A DNA stretch of 64,000 nucleotides from assembly GCA_023374025.1 (NCBI GenBank), contig SIJG01000002.1:2173436-2237435 (forward strand), written 5' to 3'. The first letter of the stretch is position 1. Every line of letters starts with the position of its first letter. Source of the stretch: Heterodera schachtii (taxonomy: Eukaryota > Nematoda > Chromadorea > Rhabditida > Heteroderidae). Under the pieces are notes generated by a model. The model ran no database searches. It saw only the letters and a program-made list of their open reading frames with translations, and had not been told where the DNA came from. Positions 24,326-36,500 of this stretch are shown in pieces. Made by a program: the position numbers and the translations under genes.

Positions 24326-27300
24326 ATGCGTTTTGCCACCACCCCTTCTCTCTGTCGTCGTGTGCTTTGTCGACATTGTTGGCCTCGTCTTCGTTTTGGT
24401 CGGCTTCTGTCTTCCTCCGCTTCAGTTCCTTGGCATTGTCCCCAATCGGTGACCGCCACCAGCAGCACCAACAGCTTCAGCGCATGCCGTTATTCGTCAC
24501 AGGCGGCTGCTGTAGCACCCGAAAATTATGAATTTCAGGCCGAAATTAACAGTCTTTTGGGCATCGTTGCGAAGTCGCTTTATTCAGACCAAGAAGTGAG
24601 TGAAACGGACGAAGGATTGAACGTGTCAATTACCGGTTAATTTACGTTGAGGTGTTCATCCGTGAACTCATTTCGAATGCGTCGGACGCATTGGAAAAGC
24701 GCCGGTGTTCGGAATTGCAAGGCGACGCAGCCGAAGCAACGGCAACTCTCGAGCTGAGAATTGAGGTGGACGAGAAGGGCAAGAAGCTCACATTCGTCGA
24801 CACAGGTACAATAAAATTTGATTTTGCGTTTTCTGAATTGCGTCTTTTCCATTTTAGGCATTGGCATGAGCAGGGACGAGCTCGTCAATTTGCTCGGCAC
24901 AATTGCCAAGTCTGGGTCCAAGGCGTTTCGAGCGGACGAGAAAAACGCCGCGGCTGCTGAGGCAATCATCGGTTGGTCTGATCTTTGCCATTTTCCTTCA
25001 TTTTTCAACATTTTTAGGCCAATTCGGTGTCGGCTTTTATTCGGCTTTCGTTGTCAGGTCTTTTTTTTTGTATTTGGCAATTTATTAGTTTTGGTAAACG
25101 CGTTTTAGTGAAAAAGTTTCCGTTACCACCCGAAAACTTGGCGAAGAAATGGGGCACATTTGGAGTTGGAATGGCGGGACACATTTTACGGTTGAAGAAA
25201 AAGCAGATGCCGACATTGGGACGAAGGTCGAATTGCACTTGAAGGCGGGAGAAGCGGAGAAATTCGCTGTGCCGCAGAAAGTGGTCGATGTCATTAACAA
25301 GTGAGTGGGCAATGCCAACGTCAGTAAATGCTTAAAACTGATTGATTGCGTTTAAAGGTATTCCTATTTTGTGACCTGCTCCAATATTTGTGAATGGCGA
25401 ACGAATAAATGTGACCCGCGCGTTGTGGACAATGGCACCGAGCGAAACGACGCCCGAAATGCACGAGACATTTTTCAAGTGAATACAAACCCCCATTTTT
25501 AGACTGTAATTCTAAACGGTTACAGACAATTGGCCAAGACGCACCACCCCCATTTGGCAGACGACCGTCCCCAGTACACCATCCAATATCAGACCGATTC
25601 TCCGATCAACATCCGTGCACTGTTTTATGGTCCGTTTGTCCTCCCGCTCTTTTCGCTTGAGCATTTTCCTTCATTTTAGTGCCCACGAAGCGCGTCTCCC
25701 ACTTGGAATTCGCGGCGGATTCACAACGGGACATCGCCATTTCGCTGTACAACCAACGCGTTTTGATCAAGCCAAATGCCAAAGAGTTGGTGCCGCACTA
25801 TTTGCGCTTCCTAATTGGGGTCCTTTGCACTATGCACTAGCAAAATTAACTAATTATTCCCTTTAGGTCGTCGATTCTGAAGGTATTAATTGTCCAATGT
25901 TTTTTTTCAGTTTTGGTCCTATGGGTTTTGCTTTAACATTATCTCTCCCTCTTCAGATGTGCCGTTGAATTTAAGCCGAGAAATGCTACAGACTGACCTA
26001 ATCCTCGAGTATATCCCCTCATTTTAGGTGCTTTAATTACAATTTATTTTCAGGAAAATCAGAAAAACCCTGACCGAACGTTGTGTGCGCTTCTTTCTCT
26101 CACAATTGTCCAAAGACCGAGTCAAATACAACGACTTTTACATGGGTTACTCGATGTTCTTCAAGGAAGGCGTTGTCACGGAACAGTCCAACACCACCAA
26201 GGTTTTCCTCTTTTTTTCTATTTGACCATTCATCCGAACTAGTTCAGGAAGAAATTGCTCAGCTTTTGTTGTTCGAATCATCCAGTTCTCGGCCTGGCAC
26301 TTTGACCACTCTGTCGGAATATGTCGAACGAATGCAATCGGAACAAAAGAACATTTATTACATTTACGCACCAAGGTATTTATTACATGAAGACAAACAA
26401 TAATCATTTTTGTACATTTTTGTCACTTTTATTTAGCCGTCAACTCGCCGAAACGTCGCCATACTTTGAACTGTTCAAAGACAAATACGAAGTGTTGTTT
26501 TTGTCGGGTTTGTCACTCCCTCCCCCCCCCCCCCTTTTCCCATCATTTTTTTCAATTTTTCAGACCCGGCGGATGAACTCGTCTTTTTGTCGATGCCCCA
26601 ATTTCACATGAAATCTTTGCAATCGTTGGAGAAATGGACGAAGGAAGAGGGACTGAGCATTGACTCTGACAAAGAATCATCTGCTGAATTGATGAGGGAC
26701 AGCTCCAAAAAGGGTAATTGCTTCGTGCGTTGGTTGGCTATTGCCACTCGGATTGGCTCTTACTTTCTACATTTGCTGTGCCATTCTTTTCCTGGCATTC
26801 AGAATTTCTTGGCTGGTTGCGCGACAGTTTGGGCACTGTACGCGTCAGTGACATTAAGCCCAGCGGAAGGCAATCGGAACATCCGTTTATGGTAGGTAAA
26901 ATGGGAACAAATTGTTCTTGTGTTATAAGGTTTAGGGAATAAATAAAATACAAATACTAACAATAAGTGGCAAAACTAGAGGGAATAATGAAGATTTGAT
27001 TGGATATATAACAGAGATAATAAATGGGATAGAAATGGCACAATAACATTGGGAATGAGAAGAGAAAGATGGCTTGGAATGGAATGAGACAGACAGACAA
27101 ATTTATGGTGATTAAACCGGGAGAGAACCAGGGCACAATTTACATTATGCATAAAATATTAAAAATTTGAATCTTGCGGACGCATAAATTATTGTAGTAA
27201 AATTCTAATTGACTTGACAGATCACAATTTCTGCTGATATGGGCGCTGCTCGTCATATGCTTCGAATTACGGAAATCAAAGAGGTTGCGTTCTCTCTCCC

Positions 27301-27632
27301 ATAAGGTTTATTCCCAATGTTCTCAGATGGAACACCTCGTCATGCTCCGTCCCGTTTTGCATGTGAACCTTTCGCACCCCGTCGTCGCCGGACTGATGCG
27401 TCTGAAGCGCCAAAATGCCGAATTGGCAACTGAAATTGCTATACAGGTGTGGCACGGCGCATGTGATGGGAGGGCACATTCCTTAATGAACACACAATTC
27501 AAGGTGTATGAGAATGCGTTGTGCACTGCCGGACTGTTGAAGGACACCAGCAAAATGGTGGGACGGCTCAACAAAATTTTTGCGGAATTGCTGCAGTTGA
27601 ACGCGGAGAAATCGCAAATTTTGACGCCATGA
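24326..27632 (+). CDS. TRAP1, mitochondrial HSP90 chaperone (carries one frameshift in this sequence)
   Basis: ATG 24326 opens an Arg- and Ser-rich presequence (MRFATTPSLCRRVLCRH), suited to mitochondrial import. The HSP90 ATPase domain follows: YEFQAEINSLLGIVAKSLYS, FIRELISNASDALEKRR, DTGIGMSRDELVNLLGTIAK, IIGQFGVGFYSAFVV. Middle and C-terminal blocks include PLNLSREMLQTDLILE, YSMFFKEGVVTEQSNTTKEE, NIYYIYAPSRQLAETSPYF, MGAARHMLRI and NALCTAGLLKDTSKMVGRLN. All match TRAP1, which binds and hydrolyses ATP to fold client proteins in the mitochondrial matrix. At 25374-25381 the conserved frame shifts: KYSYFVT is in one frame and APIFVNGERINVTRALWTM in another, with one extra base between. No splice choice repairs it because the second frame has a TGA just upstream. 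This is an assembly error or a real lesion. The stop is TGA 27630-27632. A long intron of about 330 bp ends near 27220. Confidence 0.88.
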
Positions 27633-27814
27633 GAAAAAGATAAAGCGATAAAATGGAAAAATTTTTGTTTTTTAAATTTTATTTTGTTATTTCTTGATAA
27701 AAAAACTCGGCTGTTTAAACGACAATTTGACGTATATATTGGCACTTTGTCCTCTCATTTCGTTGTTCGTTTGCACCATTTTCACCAAAATAATTGAATG
27801 GTTAAGCCAACAAA

Positions 27815-29132
27815 ATGCAATCAGTGATCCAAGCATATGCTGAGATGCCTCCGGTAACTTTTCCTCTTACAATTAGTCGTTAATTGCTTTAGTCTTGGTT
27901 GGTCCCTTTCGTTTCTCTGTCTTTTTGGCTCATTCGTTGGTTTCATTACCATAATTAGTCCATTTTTCAGGTGACTCGTGCCTATGTGACCGCCTGCGTG
28001 GTGAAAGCCAATCGAAAACGGCACCGATTAATTGCCAATTTGCTTTTTCAGGTGACCACTTTGGCGGTCCATTTGGAGCTGATCACCCCGTTCCATCTCT
28101 ACTTCAATTGGCATTTGATCATTCGCGAGTGGCAGGTCGTCCATTCGTTTTGTACTCCTCGCCAATTCGTCCTCCGTTCAGTTTTGGCGTTTGCTCACTT
28201 CCTTTTGTTACCTCGGCTCCGTCGGCTTTTCCTTCCTCTTCAACATCGTGTTCACCTACAGGTGGTGCTGCTCCGTCTTCCATTATTTGTTTTTCGTCCT
28301 TTTACCCCCCCCCCCCCCCTCTTTTAGGCATTGTTCGATGTTGGAAGAGGGCTCTTTCCGTGGTCGAACGGCTGACTTTGTCTTTATGTTCATTTTTGGC
28401 GCAGTTTTCATGGTCCTTTCTGTCATTTGCTCATCATTTGTGCCATTTTCAGATTATTTGTGCCTGTTTTGTCCATCTCATTTTCCTTGGCCATGCATTT
28501 ACCATTATGGTAATTCTTTTTTCATATTTTTTAAAATTTTTTACATGTTCATTTTTCAGTTGGTTTACGTTTGGTCGAGAAGAAATCCTTTCATTGGTCC
28601 GTTTTTGCCATTTTCATTTTTTTTTTTTTTTGCATTTATTTCTTTAAAGGTATGAATTTCTTCGGCATTTTCTCCTTTTCTGCCCCTTATTTGGTTTGTC
28701 CCCCCTTTCCTCCATTTTCCCTCATTTTTCGCTCTCTCCCCCATTTTAGCCTTGGGTGCTGATGTTCTTCTCACTTTTGCTCGGACAAACTGTTATTGTC
28801 GACATTTTCGGTGAGTTATCCGTCCCATTTTCATGGAATGTTTGTTAATTCCCTCTCCCCCCCACCCTCAAGGGATTGCCTGTGGCCATTTGTACTACTT
28901 TCTCGAGGACGTGTTCCCCAATCAGCCCGGAGGCTTTCGCGTGTTGGAAACGCCTCGTGTGCTCAAATGGCTGTTTGACCCCGCCCCGTTGCCGCGGGTG
29001 GACCCCGACCAAAGACCGGGCGGATACGAATGGGGCGGTCAGGGAGACGAAGACCAACACCAGACGGATGAGGACGAGGGAGAAAATGGGAGGAATGTCG
29101 AACGGCGGGAAGACGGTGGGGAGATACAATGA
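27815..29132 (+). CDS. Derlin-2-like ERAD channel protein
   Basis: ATG 27815 begins [18 protein letters not shown], matching the Derlin N-terminus (YLQIPPVSRAYTTACV). Spliced blocks are [101 protein letters not shown], and [20 protein letters not shown]. These are near identical to Derlin-2 of animals ([51 protein letters not shown]). Derlins are catalytically dead rhomboids with several ER membrane spans that thin the bilayer for retrotranslocation. The C-terminal [11 protein letters not shown] corresponds to the p97-binding SHP-like box, followed by an acidic tail of about 40 residues longer than in vertebrates. It has many short introns with poly-T or poly-C runs. The stop is TGA 29130-29132. 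It starts 182 bp after the TRAP1 stop on the same strand. Confidence 0.92.
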
Positions 29133-29768
29133 TGAGAGCAGACGGACGGACACAGTCAGCAAAGTGATCAGAGGGCGATCGGTTGATTGTGATCATCGGC
29201 AACTTTTGTTCTATTGTACCTATTTCCAATTCCAGTAGCATTCGCTAAAATCCTCCTCCTCTCTTGTTGTATTCCATAGGCAATCTGATGATGGATGGCA
29301 TTAAATGAAACAGTGTTATGCATGTGCCTTCCTACTGTAATTTTTACTGTAATTACCATCGTCGTCTGATTGTGTTTCAAGTCTTTCTTTTCCTCTCACT
29401 TCTCTGGGTTCGTTCTGATCAGTGGGTGACTTTTCTTCCACTCATTGCCTTATGATCTGTCCGAATTGTGCCGACACTAATCACACAGTACTTTTTTGGT
29501 GGGTACCGTAGCCTTGTTCCTCCTGCTCATTTGTTCTGTGTGCTTTGTGTTGACCACTTTTCGTCAGATGTTTCCATTTTGAACATTGTTTCTTTTTTAT
29601 GTGCAACAGTCATTATTTGCTGTAGTGTTTCCCTCATTTGTATGTGAAAATTTTTATCTTTTCTTCAAAAATGGGTTTTATTAACTGATTGATTTATCCA
29701 TTTGATTTTGAGAGTGGCTATTTTTGTAGAGTTTTGTGGGTTTTTGAATACAAAATGTTGTATTAAGT
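29133..29768. other. Intergenic gap Derlin-Ku70
   Basis: T-rich sequence of 636 bp between two plus-strand genes. It should hold the Derlin 3' UTR and the Ku70 promoter or outron. No coding sequence, inverted repeat or RNA gene is recognisable. Confidence 0.4.
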
Positions 29769-32555
29769 ATGGACGATTCAAACGGTCAGCAGCAATGGGA
29801 GGGGGAGCAGCAGAGCATTGTTTATGAGGGCGGCAAAAAGGGACGCATCTTTGTGATCAATTACGGCGCCGAAATGTTTGCCGGCAACGGATTTCGTTTC
29901 AGAATGGCTTTACAAGTGGGCTTTTCTGCCAAAGCGTTCGGGAACGGCCTTTTGCATGTCTTCCATTAATTGATTCTCTCTCAATTACGTGCCAATCGTC
30001 GAGATTCTAATTGCTCCATTTTATTTTTGGTTTTGAGGCCGTCCGCAATCAGATCAGCGACATTTGCTGCATGGGCAATTGGGGCGAAATGTGTGCTGTT
30101 GTATTCGCGAACACTGAACGCACAAATGACAAGGCGGAGAACATAGACAACAGTGCGTCTCTTTCGCCACAGGGGATTTGCAATTTCCGCTTTTCCTTTT
30201 GACCAAAATATCCATTCCATTTTTTTTGGCAAAATGTCTCTCATTTCCTGTTGACTTTTCTCACAGTGTTCGTTTTCCGCGAAATGGGCACGATGGACGC
30301 GGAGTTTGTGAAGGGATTGGACGACCTTTTGAGTGGGGCTGACCTTCGCCACTCTTTGGACACTTTTCTGGGCGGTTCGGGCATTTGCAATTGGGCTGAG
30401 CTGCTCTATCTGTGCCAAAAGCTGCTCCGATAGTCAGTCTCGTCTCTCATTTATGGCTTAATAATAACGGCGTTACCCCTTCGAATTCAGTGGACACCAA
30501 TTTCGGAAGAAGTTCATCCACATTTTTACGACCGACCAGGAGAGGATAAGTTCAAAAACGATGGTTGGTCTTCCGTCTGTTGTGTGTCTTTCCTTACGGC
30601 ATTCCCTCCCCGCCCAAAAGGACCAAATGCGAAGACGACTTGACGAAATTGGCAACGCCGGCATCGATGTCGGCGTGTTTCTGATGGACGATCCGAGCAT
30701 TGCACAGGAAGAGGAACAACAGAATGAGAAGAACGCAGCAACAATTTCCGATTTTTGGGTCAGACTTTTCATTTCACCCTTTTCCCCATTCATTTTGATA
30801 TTTCCCAATGGCATTAGGCAGAAGTTGACCCATCGTTGTCCCGCTTTTCGAGTCCGGCCGAACTTCAGTCGGGGTGAGAAGAGGGACGGATGGGGAATGA
30901 ATGACAATTTGTCGACTGAATTCAGTCTCCGCCTGAAAAATTACGCGCTGCGTTCTACCACTTCGCTTCCCTTCAAAATGGGCGACAACTTCGAATTCGC
31001 AGTTGGCCTTTACTATTTGATCAAACCTCAGGGAAAACCGCCCGCGGTTATGATGGACACGGAAACGGGCGAAAGGTTCGCTGTGCCACAACTGTTGGTT
31101 GTAAATGAACTCCATTTTTGTCACTTTATCTGAGCAGAATTGAACAACGTGTCCATTACCTCGTCGCCCCGAGGGAGGGCGAAGCGCCCGAAGAAATGCC
31201 GGCGGAGGAGGGCAGAGAAAAAGAGACGCCGGCGGACGAAGTGTTCGAGGGCGAGTTGGGCTTCAGTCGCCAAGTGGGCGGGGTCGAAGTTGTGCTGAGT
31301 CGGGCCGAGTTGGAGAAGCTGCGCCGATTGGAAAAGCCGGGTGGGCAGAGAAACGGAAGGATTACGTTAAGACAGCCTTAGGGGAAAGCATTCGCATTTC
31401 CTTACCGTAATGATTCTACCGTAACAACGACTCCCTAAGGCATTGTTGTGATCGGCTTCAAATCGTTGCATTTGCTGAAGGATTCGCATCGGATGGGCAC
31501 CGCTGTTTTTGTCTATCCCATCGAATCGGTTGGTGTGCTTTTCGCTTTTGTTTTCACTCAACATTTCCCCTTCGTCATCGGTTGGTTTAGGTAATCTCCG
31601 GCAGTTCCGCCCTTTACCGTGCCCTTCTGAAGCGCTGTCTGGACAAACAATTGTTCGTCCTCGTCCGTTACACGCACAAGACGAACACTGTTTGTTTTTC
31701 ATGTCCATAGTCGATAAAACCCTTAATTATTCGCTTCGTTTAGCCTCCAAAGCTTTGTGCGCTCGTCCCCCAATCGGCCGACCAAATTCCGAGTGGTTGT
31801 GTGAGCAATTCCATCCGAATGGAATGGTCACTCTCATCAGATGCCTTTTTTAGACACTCGCGCGCGAATATTTCTACGACGGTTTTCATTTGGTTGAAAT
31901 TCCGTTCGCGGAAAAGTCGCGATCGATGGAAAAGCGCCTTCTACCGCCAGAGGGCGGAATTGGCACATGGCCATTGGCCAATGCGGACCAAGTGGAGGCG
32001 GCCAAGCAGTTCGTCAAGAAACTGACCAACACCAAATTCTCCCCGGACGATTTTGCAAATCCCGGTCGACAAATTACACAAATGGCTAATTAACTAATTT
32101 TTCTCTGTTTAAGTGCTTCAACAGCATTACAAAGCTGTTGAAATGGTAGCGTTGGATTTGCCATTTGACAGCGAACAGTTCAAAAAAGAGGCAGCGGAAA
32201 ATGACAAATTAAGTTGGTCGCCTTTTCCGACATTTCACTTGAAAATGCGACTTTTTTCTTGCCAGTTCCGTACTTCAAAAACCCGACTTTTGAGCAGAGA
32301 GTGGCCAAAGAATTGGAAGAGTTCGCAGGGATTTGTGAGACAATTGCAGAGACAAAAGAGAAAGGGAAGAGGAAAAGTGCAAAGACAGAAAAGGAAGAGG
32401 AGGAGAGGGAGGAAAAAGAGGAGGAGGAGAAAGGGACGAAGAAGCGGAAGAAGAGGGGAGAAACAACGGATGGAGGGGACGGACAGCAGCAGAAAGGGAG
32501 GAATGGGAAGGGCCAAACGCAACGGAATAAAACGCAACGGGGGACTGACGGATGA
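29769..32555 (+). CDS. cku-70: Ku70 (XRCC6), DNA double-strand-break end-binding subunit
   Basis: ATG 29769 begins MDDSNGQQQWEGEQQSIVYE and leads into a vWA-like domain: GRIFVINYGAEMFAGN, QISDICCMGNWGEMCAVVFA, MFVFREMGTMDAEFVKGLDD. The Ku core follows: LGFSRQVGGVEVVLSRAELE, KLRRLEKPGIVVIGFKSLHL, GTAVFVYPIESVISGSSALY, ALLKRCLDKQLFVLVRYTHK, AREYFYDGFHLVEIPFAEKS, VLQQHYKAVEMVALDLPFDS. These align with Ku70 (GSRQIILEKEETEELKRF, LMLMGFKPLVLL, SLFVYPEES, SSTLFSALL, VLQQHFRNLEALALDL). Ku70 pairs with Ku80 to encircle broken DNA ends for non-homologous end joining in the nucleus. The C-terminus after FEQRVAKELEEF is a lysine/glutamate-rich low-complexity tail; I see no SAP domain, which vertebrate Ku70 has there. 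The stop is TGA 32553-32555. VMP1 converges on it from the other strand. Confidence 0.9.
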
Positions 32556-33326
32556 GGGGAAAGGAGGATGGATGAAATGCATTCCTTGCCTCTTCAGTGG
32601 ATGAAATTTAATTTATTTTTAATTATTGTCACGAATCATTTTGCGTTAGCAACAGACATAATAAACCTTTTTTGGTGAAACAACTTCAGTAGGGAAGTGG
32701 TTTCGTCGTATTCGAACTTTTCCATTAATTTCAAAAGGAGTAATTCTACTCCCAAGTTTGGGATGGTTCCAATCAACATAAATGGGCCAACCAAATTAAC
32801 ATTTGACGTATTATTAGAACACGGCGTGAGAGGGGTCAAGCGCGAGATTTTGCGGGTGCAATCCCAACGTAAATTGCGGGATTAATCCTGCGGTATTCCA
32901 TCCCGCAAAAATTCTGAATTCAAATTTTGCAATCTAAATTAAATGAAAGTTAAAGCCATTTTATGCAAATTTCATCCAAAATTTGTGAGTTTTCATGGTG
33001 GAGCTGGAGCTTTTCGGAACCGCGGACCCCCCCCCCCCCCCCGTTCCTCTCCAACCCTCGGACCCCTAACTGGTTAACCGACCACCCCCCTTTTTTGAAT
33101 TGCAAAACCCCGCAATTTTTGAATCGGAATCCCCCGCAAAAAAAATCAGTCACAAGCGCTCAATGGGTTCCGCAAATTTTAAAGTTACGGGCTCTAGTAT
33201 TATAAGTTCCTTTCAAAACATAGCTTTCTTTTTGGATGCGCCATTTTTACCCTGAAAGATATGTAACAAAATAAAATTTGATGCCAAATATACAAAACAA
33301 AAGAAAATGATTGTGCAGAGAAGCGA
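32556..33326. other. Intergenic gap between convergent genes
   Basis: AT-rich sequence between the Ku70 stop and the VMP1 stop. It contains a poly-C run at about 33028-33042 and pieces of CCCGCAATTTT-like repeat, probably degenerate transposon material. No gene is apparent. Confidence 0.4.
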
Positions 33327-35126
33327 TCACAACTTTTTGTCAATCCGTTCTTTTTCCCACATACGCCTTTGGTATTGCTGAGCCAAAGAATTGATCAAGG
33401 AATAAACGAACCAAAGAATCTGAAAAAAAAACATTTGAATTCCTGCTAATTTGAATAAATTCTTTTTACCATTGCAGAAACAAAATAGGACATCACTGAA
33501 AAAAGCAAAATTTAGGTGAGAAAAGGAAGTTGATTACTCGCCTTGTTGGAGGAGACTTGAGGCTTGTTCCGGAATTGGGTCCCCGGGCCGACGGTGGAGA
33601 CTGATCTTTTGGGCTTGAAGGAACTCTTTGAGTGGTGCCTGAAGAACAGTGCCAATCCGTGGGATTTTGTTCAACAGCGAAACCAAATTCTCAACATGAT
33701 GTTCAGAAAAAGTGAGCACAACGAACAACATCTGACAATGAAACGGTCGATTACGGCAAAAAAAAAAAAGTTGAAACGAGCAAAGCGAAATTGTCATTTT
33801 TAGGGGTGACTTATTTTAAAAGTATGACTGATCAGTGGATTAAAACTAAATTAGTCACCACTATCAACTCGACCGTTGACCAACCTGCATGTGCATTTTG
33901 ACGAGTGCCTTTCCGATTAAAGTCGCGCCGAAAAATGTCCAAAAAGGGATGAGAAAGTGACCACAAGTGATGCCAGCCAAGTCAAAAAACGGATTGGGGA
34001 TGGAAGCGAACAACAAAATGCCAGGGAAGCCCATCCGCGTCACGGCCCTTTCCATCCAAAGTTTTATCCGTTCCATCAAATTCTAAGGGTACGACAGTTT
34101 GAGTACCGGAAAAAATTGCATATTTAAATTAATTGTGCACCATTTGATTAGTCGTGTCGCGCTCGACAATTGCGATGAATTCTCGATACTCCTCGCTGTC
34201 CGGCTCGTGTCCCGACAGTCGCGCCGCTCTCGCCATGAAAAAGGGCGGCAATTCGCCCAGTGCGGTGCCCGCGCCCCACATAAGCGACTCCAAACGCACC
34301 TACAAATGCCAACGAGTATTTTTACGAACGATTTGCTTTACCTTCGCAATGATTGTCCAAAGCGTAACCAACGAAGAATGACCCATCGCATCTGTGGAAC
34401 AAGTGACACTGAACGGAATCAGTGAAATTAGTGGAGAAAGGACAAAGGGAAGGGAAACTGACTCATCGGGATAAGGCGGTTCGGGAAAGTCCAAAGAATT
34501 GCACTCGAAGGCGGCGAGAGTCACGCGGGCGATGTGCGGTCCCTGAAAAATGAAATGAAAAGTGGGGAAAACAAACGGACAAAAACACTGACCAAATAAA
34601 GGAGAAAAGTGTGAAGACCCGTGCCAAGTCCAATTGAGGAGAGAACGCCCAAACCGAGCCAATAGAAACACCAAAGGAATTTCTTCTCGAAATGCCTCAC
34701 ATACGAACTGTGCGCACCGGGGACGAAGAAAAGGAAGAGAAGGGAGCCGAAGGCGAGCAGAAAGGGGAGGAGAAAGCGAAGGACGACCAATCCGAAAAGG
34801 GAGACGAATGACGGAAACGAAACGGAAAGAATCGAAAATGGAAGGAAAACAAATTGGACAATGCTATTAAAGCATTTTTGGAACGACAAAAGGGGGAAAT
34901 TTTGGAGTGAATGAAACCTTCCGACGAAATCCCAAGCGATGTGCACAAGTTCCAACACGAAATACAGCAGTGTCCTGAACGGGCTCCTCCAAAACACAAT
35001 TTGTCGCCGGTCCGGTCGGTTTTTCTGCACTGTGCCACCGCCATTCGCTGGGACAAATCCGTTAGAGCCGGAATAATCGGCAACACTTTTGCCTTTGCCT
35101 TTTAGACGATTCCTTTTACGGGTCAT
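33327..35126 (-). CDS. VMP1/EPG-3-like ER membrane protein of autophagy
   Basis: ATG 35126 begins a basic N-terminus ([13 protein letters not shown]). Exons then give [133 protein letters not shown] and [16 protein letters not shown]. All match VMP1 ([66 protein letters not shown]), including the VTT/DedA core. VMP1 is a multi-span ER lipid scramblase that regulates autophagosome formation and ER contact sites. The last exon encodes [20 protein letters not shown] and ends at TGA 33327-33329. It is complete, with short introns. Confidence 0.92.
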
Positions 35127-36500
35127 TGAGTAAAATTTCTAAATGTTAAATGACAATAATTGTGAGATTACGTGCAAAAAAAAGGCATTGTGCAAAAGAG
35201 AAATTATGAATGATTAAATGGAGTAAGTAAAGAATATAACACAATAAGAACAGCCAAATGATTTATTTGTGAAGACGAGGAAATAAAAATAAATGTACAC
35301 GGTGAAAAACTGCAAATACTTATTTGAAAAAAATGAATAAAAAAAGAATGATCACAAAAAAAAGAGTACGAAAAGAAGGACAGAGTACTAAAAAAATAGA
35401 TAGAAAAAGTTGAATTTAATTGGTTTGATAAAAAACGTGCCAGGATGTTTTCAGGTCGTGGGGGTGTCACTGATGATTTTTTTGAGATGCGATTTTTGAG
35501 TAATTAAATAATATTGCACTCAAATTTTCAAAATTTTCCCTGGCGGCGCTTACCGGCACACCGACAGCCGCTTTCAAATGTTTTCTGGAGAAAGAACGCC
35601 GCAAAAAAAATTTTTGTCAGTTTTTTTTCCATTTTGAATAAATTTTTCAAAATGATGGTTTTTGACCTCAAAATGCTTATTTTGTTGGCAAAATGATTTT
35701 TTGAAAAATTTACAAAAAAATAAAAATACCAAAAATGAAAAAATACATTACTTTTAAACGCGTCAGAACCAGTCAGCTGTGGACAACTCAGCTGACAGAC
35801 AAATCAGCTGTTGGGACAACTCGACTTTACAACAATTTACAAGAATTATAAAAATAAAAATAATTAAGTAAATAAAATAAAGATAATATTTTTTATTAAG
35901 TAAATAAAATAAATTATAATATTTTTTAATCTTGTTTAAAATTAACAGTTGTCTTTCGCGTATCATGACAAGTTGTACACAAACAATTCGTACAATAGGC
36001 TAGGCCTAAGCTTTAGGCTTGCTTGGGCCTACTTAAGCTTAGGCTTTATTTTGTAAAATTTTTTATTGTATGGCTGAGTTAAAAATCTTCACAATTATAT
36101 GTACTTTATCTGTTTTATTTTATTCACCAAATGTTAAATCTCTTCGTTCCTTATCTAACAACACAATTTAATTGATTAAAAAAACATTGGATAAATAAAC
36201 ATTTTATCTGATTAACACTTTTTTAGTTCGCACATAAATATTTATTCGTATTCAATTAATTAATTAATTACTTCACGTGTGACAATCAATACACAAAAAC
36301 CAAAGTTTAAAAATGCGTTTTTCCCATGTGAAAATGAAAATGGGAAAAGGGAATAATAATTTGTATGAAAGAACGATAAAAGTGGTGAAAATGCGAAATG
36401 GAAAAACAAAAAGACATTCATTCATTCGGTCACCATCGCCGGAGGGGCTCTCCTCTTTTCTCCCCCTTTCCCCTCCCTTTTCCTTTCGCTTTTGGCATTT
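35127..36500. other. AT-rich gap with transposon relicts
   Basis: This lies between the VMP1 start and the J-protein stop, both minus strand. 35519-35600 holds a CGGCGCTTACCGGCAC core in A/T-rich DNA, a relict of the family seen at 56960-57310 and 61030-62390. 35968-35998 holds ACAATTCGTACAATAGGC, close to the repeat at 59901-60267. 35996-36050 has several TAGGC/GCCTA words. No coding sequence is supported. Confidence 0.5.

Noticed and set aside
25370..25490. Reading the TRAP1 exon straight through as CEWRTNKCDPRVVDNGT
   Set aside because: That frame is open but has no HSP90 similarity, while the shifted frame matches the family and continues in phase into the next exon.
35996..36050. Several TAGGC/GCCTA words that resemble the nematode telomere repeat TTAGGC
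   Set aside because: Only two true TTAGGC words occur, in mixed orientation and without head-to-tail order; not an interstitial telomere.
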